DNA from: Brugia malayi
Taxonomy: Eukaryota; Nematoda; Chromadorea; Rhabditida; Onchocercidae
DNA: 64,000 nucleotides
Assembly: GCF_000002995.4 (NCBI RefSeq)
Contig: NW_025062476.1
Coordinates: 2,909,001 to 2,973,000, forward strand
Direction: 5' to 3'
Shown in pieces: positions 61,840 to 64,000 of this stretch. The notes under the pieces are model-generated. The model was not told where the DNA came from and ran no database searches. It worked only from the letters and a program-made list of their open reading frames with translations. A program made the position numbers and the translations under genes. The number at the start of each line of letters is the position of its first letter. Positions within the stretch are counted from its first letter, which is position 1.

Positions 61840-64000
61840 CTTTGTTTAAATCAAAACTTTTCATTGTCATCATCGTCACTCCTCGTCATTCACGTCATTT
61901 ATCAAACGATAAATTTCGTAATTTTCAATGAATTCAGCTTAAATTCTTTTCAGTTTAACACCAATTTCATTTCTACTATAATTTTTTCACTTTAAACTTT
62001 TAAATTTTCAAATTTTTTGTTTTTTCGTTCCTTCTCTTTTCTTTTCTTTTTTTCTTCGTTTTTTTTTTTTTTCATATGCAATAAATAAAACTATGAATTA
62101 TCAAATTTCAGTTAAACTTTTCAATCATTTTTGATTCTTAGATTGTACTTTTTCTCATCTCTTTTTCATAAATTCAATATTTTATTATCTTTCACGTGTA
62201 CGAAATTTTACTAATTCATAGCATACAAAATGTAAGTTGAATTTTTTTTTGAAATAGTAAATTAAAAATTGAGGGTAAAAGTTTTAAATGTTATGTGATA
62301 TTAGGAACGATTCATTTTCAAGTTTCATTTCCGTGATAGATTGATGGATGAAAAAGCAAACAAATCTGAGTTTTGAACTGTGAATGTTTCCGTTTCTACA
62401 CGACCACTTCTGAGCTGTTATCATCAATCCGTACTGCATGTGTTATATGATATGGTGCAGTAGACTCTCGAATATTCCCTCATGAAATCAATCATTTTTT
62501 CATTTTTTCTTATCAATCATATGGAATTTTTTTCTCTATTTCTATTTCTATATTGGTCATTTTTAAAAAAAAAAAAAAAAACTTAACGAAATTAATCGAC
62601 TTAATCTTAACTAATACTCTAATTTTATGGAAATTCTTTTTTTTTTTACTTTTCATTTTCAAATTTAATTAATATTTATTGAATGTGTTTTGATGATATC
62701 TTGAATATTTGAATTTTTTTCTTCTCTAAAAGCTTGTCTTCTCATTTATTGCTTTGAAATATATGTAAAATGAAAGGAAATATTTTATAAATTTATTCAT
62801 TTCTTAATTAACAATTTCTTATCATTGCCACATCAATTCTGCTTTTAGTAATCAACAATAATAATAATAAATAATGCAACAAACAAGCAAAACACTCTTT
62901 GGTTGCATTCTTTGAGACAAAAATGATATGACTCAACTTTTTTGCAACCTTTTCAATTCATCTCTTTTCTTTTCAAATACAAACCAAACATTTTCTCACT
63001 AATCTTTCATTTTTTCTTTCTCAGAAGATACTCTTTGCCACTCCCATAGTTTAATAGCATTGATACTGATAAGGAAGACTAGTAGAAGGGAACAATTATT
63101 ACAATTTCAGTTCCATCCGTTAATACCTAATCAGATTTGTTGTTGTTGTTGTTATTGTTATTGTTATTGCTTGACAATCACTGATAATGAATTAATGATG
63201 GAAGCGGAAAAGTAAGAAAGTAAGCGTGAATGATTCAATGATTTGATAAGAGCAAATGATATCCTAATATTCTCTCTCTCTTTCTCTCTCACTAATTTCT
63301 TCATTTGTTTTCTTTTTTGCAATTCTTTTAACTGTAACGAAAGAATCATTTCTTCATTTATCATATCATCTAATTAATAACTCATTTATAATTAAATAGA
63401 ATAGTTCATAGATCATTTGCTATAAGATAGCTCCAAGAAATTAATCAGAATTTATTTATTTCATCTATTTTATATATATATAGTTGAGCAATTTTTTTAT
63501 AATATATTCATTATATACTTCATTGTTGTTATTTAATAATAATTTAGCGTAATGGTAATTAATAATAACTTTTTAATTTTCTGTGATTATTACCTAATTA
63601 TTACTTATTCTACCTAGTTAAATAAGGGATACTAAAAATTTGCTTGTTTTCTTAACATTTATATTTAAATATGAAGTACCCATACGTTTAGCCTTATTAA
63701 TGTTTACCTGTTATTCCATCATTTCATTTTTAGCTTGGCTCTATTACGGTTTTTAATAAACTTTCCCTTATCAATCACATTTAAACAATACAAAAATTTG
63801 TATTCTCATAGCTATGTGAGAAGTACGTCTATTTTTCCCATCTGATTATTATTACTCAATGATATATCTGAAAAATCCGTTTTCCAACTTTTTTTTTTTT
63901 ATATTTTAAACAATAATTAATGGAATACATTTTTTAAAAAAATTTTTTAAATTTTTTAATATTTGTTAGTTTTGTTTCATAAAAATAGCATAAGTTGTGG

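Larger units (their letters stand above)
53175..64000 (+). other. Probable long first intron / gene-poor AT-rich DNA
   Basis: More than 10 kb without a recognisable protein. It is rich in A/T runs (32 T at 53248-53279), with a (TTAA)n tract near 55850-55871, a CT-rich tract near 55270-55315 and a GA-rich tract near 57697-57734. A less AT-rich island at about 59690-59960 and weak exon candidates at 60917-60944 and 63026-63211 are noted separately. Confidence 0.45.

Overview
The window looks like nuclear DNA of a parasitic nematode, most likely a filarial or other clade III worm. Evidence: genes are split by many introns with U-rich TTTTCAG/TTTTAG acceptors; several start codons sit 6-8 bases after such an acceptor, as expected for spliced-leader trans-splicing; the sequence is very AT-rich with dense A/T homopolymers; and the proteins recognised are eukaryotic (an SR splicing factor, two SmD1 proteins, an ammonium transporter). 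Species cannot be fixed from sequence alone. Most open frames here are exon fragments or low-complexity noise, so the gene models were built by hand from splice sites and codon phase.

Layout. (1) 1015-3101, minus strand: a five-exon gene for an unrecognised secreted, cysteine-rich protein (216 aa). (2) 3102-8690: AT-rich intergenic DNA with a G5A10/T9C5 hairpin, a run of 26 C and a weak candidate exon pair. (3) 9450-20560, minus strand: a ten-exon SR-family splicing factor gene (397 aa) with the unusual order RRM, RS domain, second degenerate RRM, acidic/charged tail; one intron is about 6.5 kb. (4) 20561-21887: shared region between two divergent genes. (5) 21888-22459, plus strand: SmD1 (snr-3 type, 123 aa). 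(6) 23611-24441, plus strand: a tandem, diverged SmD1 paralogue (137 aa) with the same intron position. (7) 24442-32878: very AT-rich spacer with a GATA-site cluster near its right end. (8) 32879-43241, plus strand: a thirteen-exon Amt-type ammonium transporter (679 aa) with a long Ser/basic C-terminal tail. (9) 43242-53077: AT-rich spacer. (10) 53115-53174, plus strand: a probable first coding exon of a gene running to the right, followed by more than 10 kb of intron-like DNA with a few weak exon candidates and a less AT-rich island near 59.7 kb.

Functionally the middle of the window is a splicing neighbourhood: an SR protein gene back to back with two copies of a core snRNP protein gene. 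The SR gene itself carries possible signals for regulated splicing: a U28 tract touching a weak 5' splice site, a duplicated exon fragment inside an intron, and an intronic 16-bp hairpin upstream of an RRM2 exon. No tRNA, rRNA, CRISPR, or clear transposon was seen.
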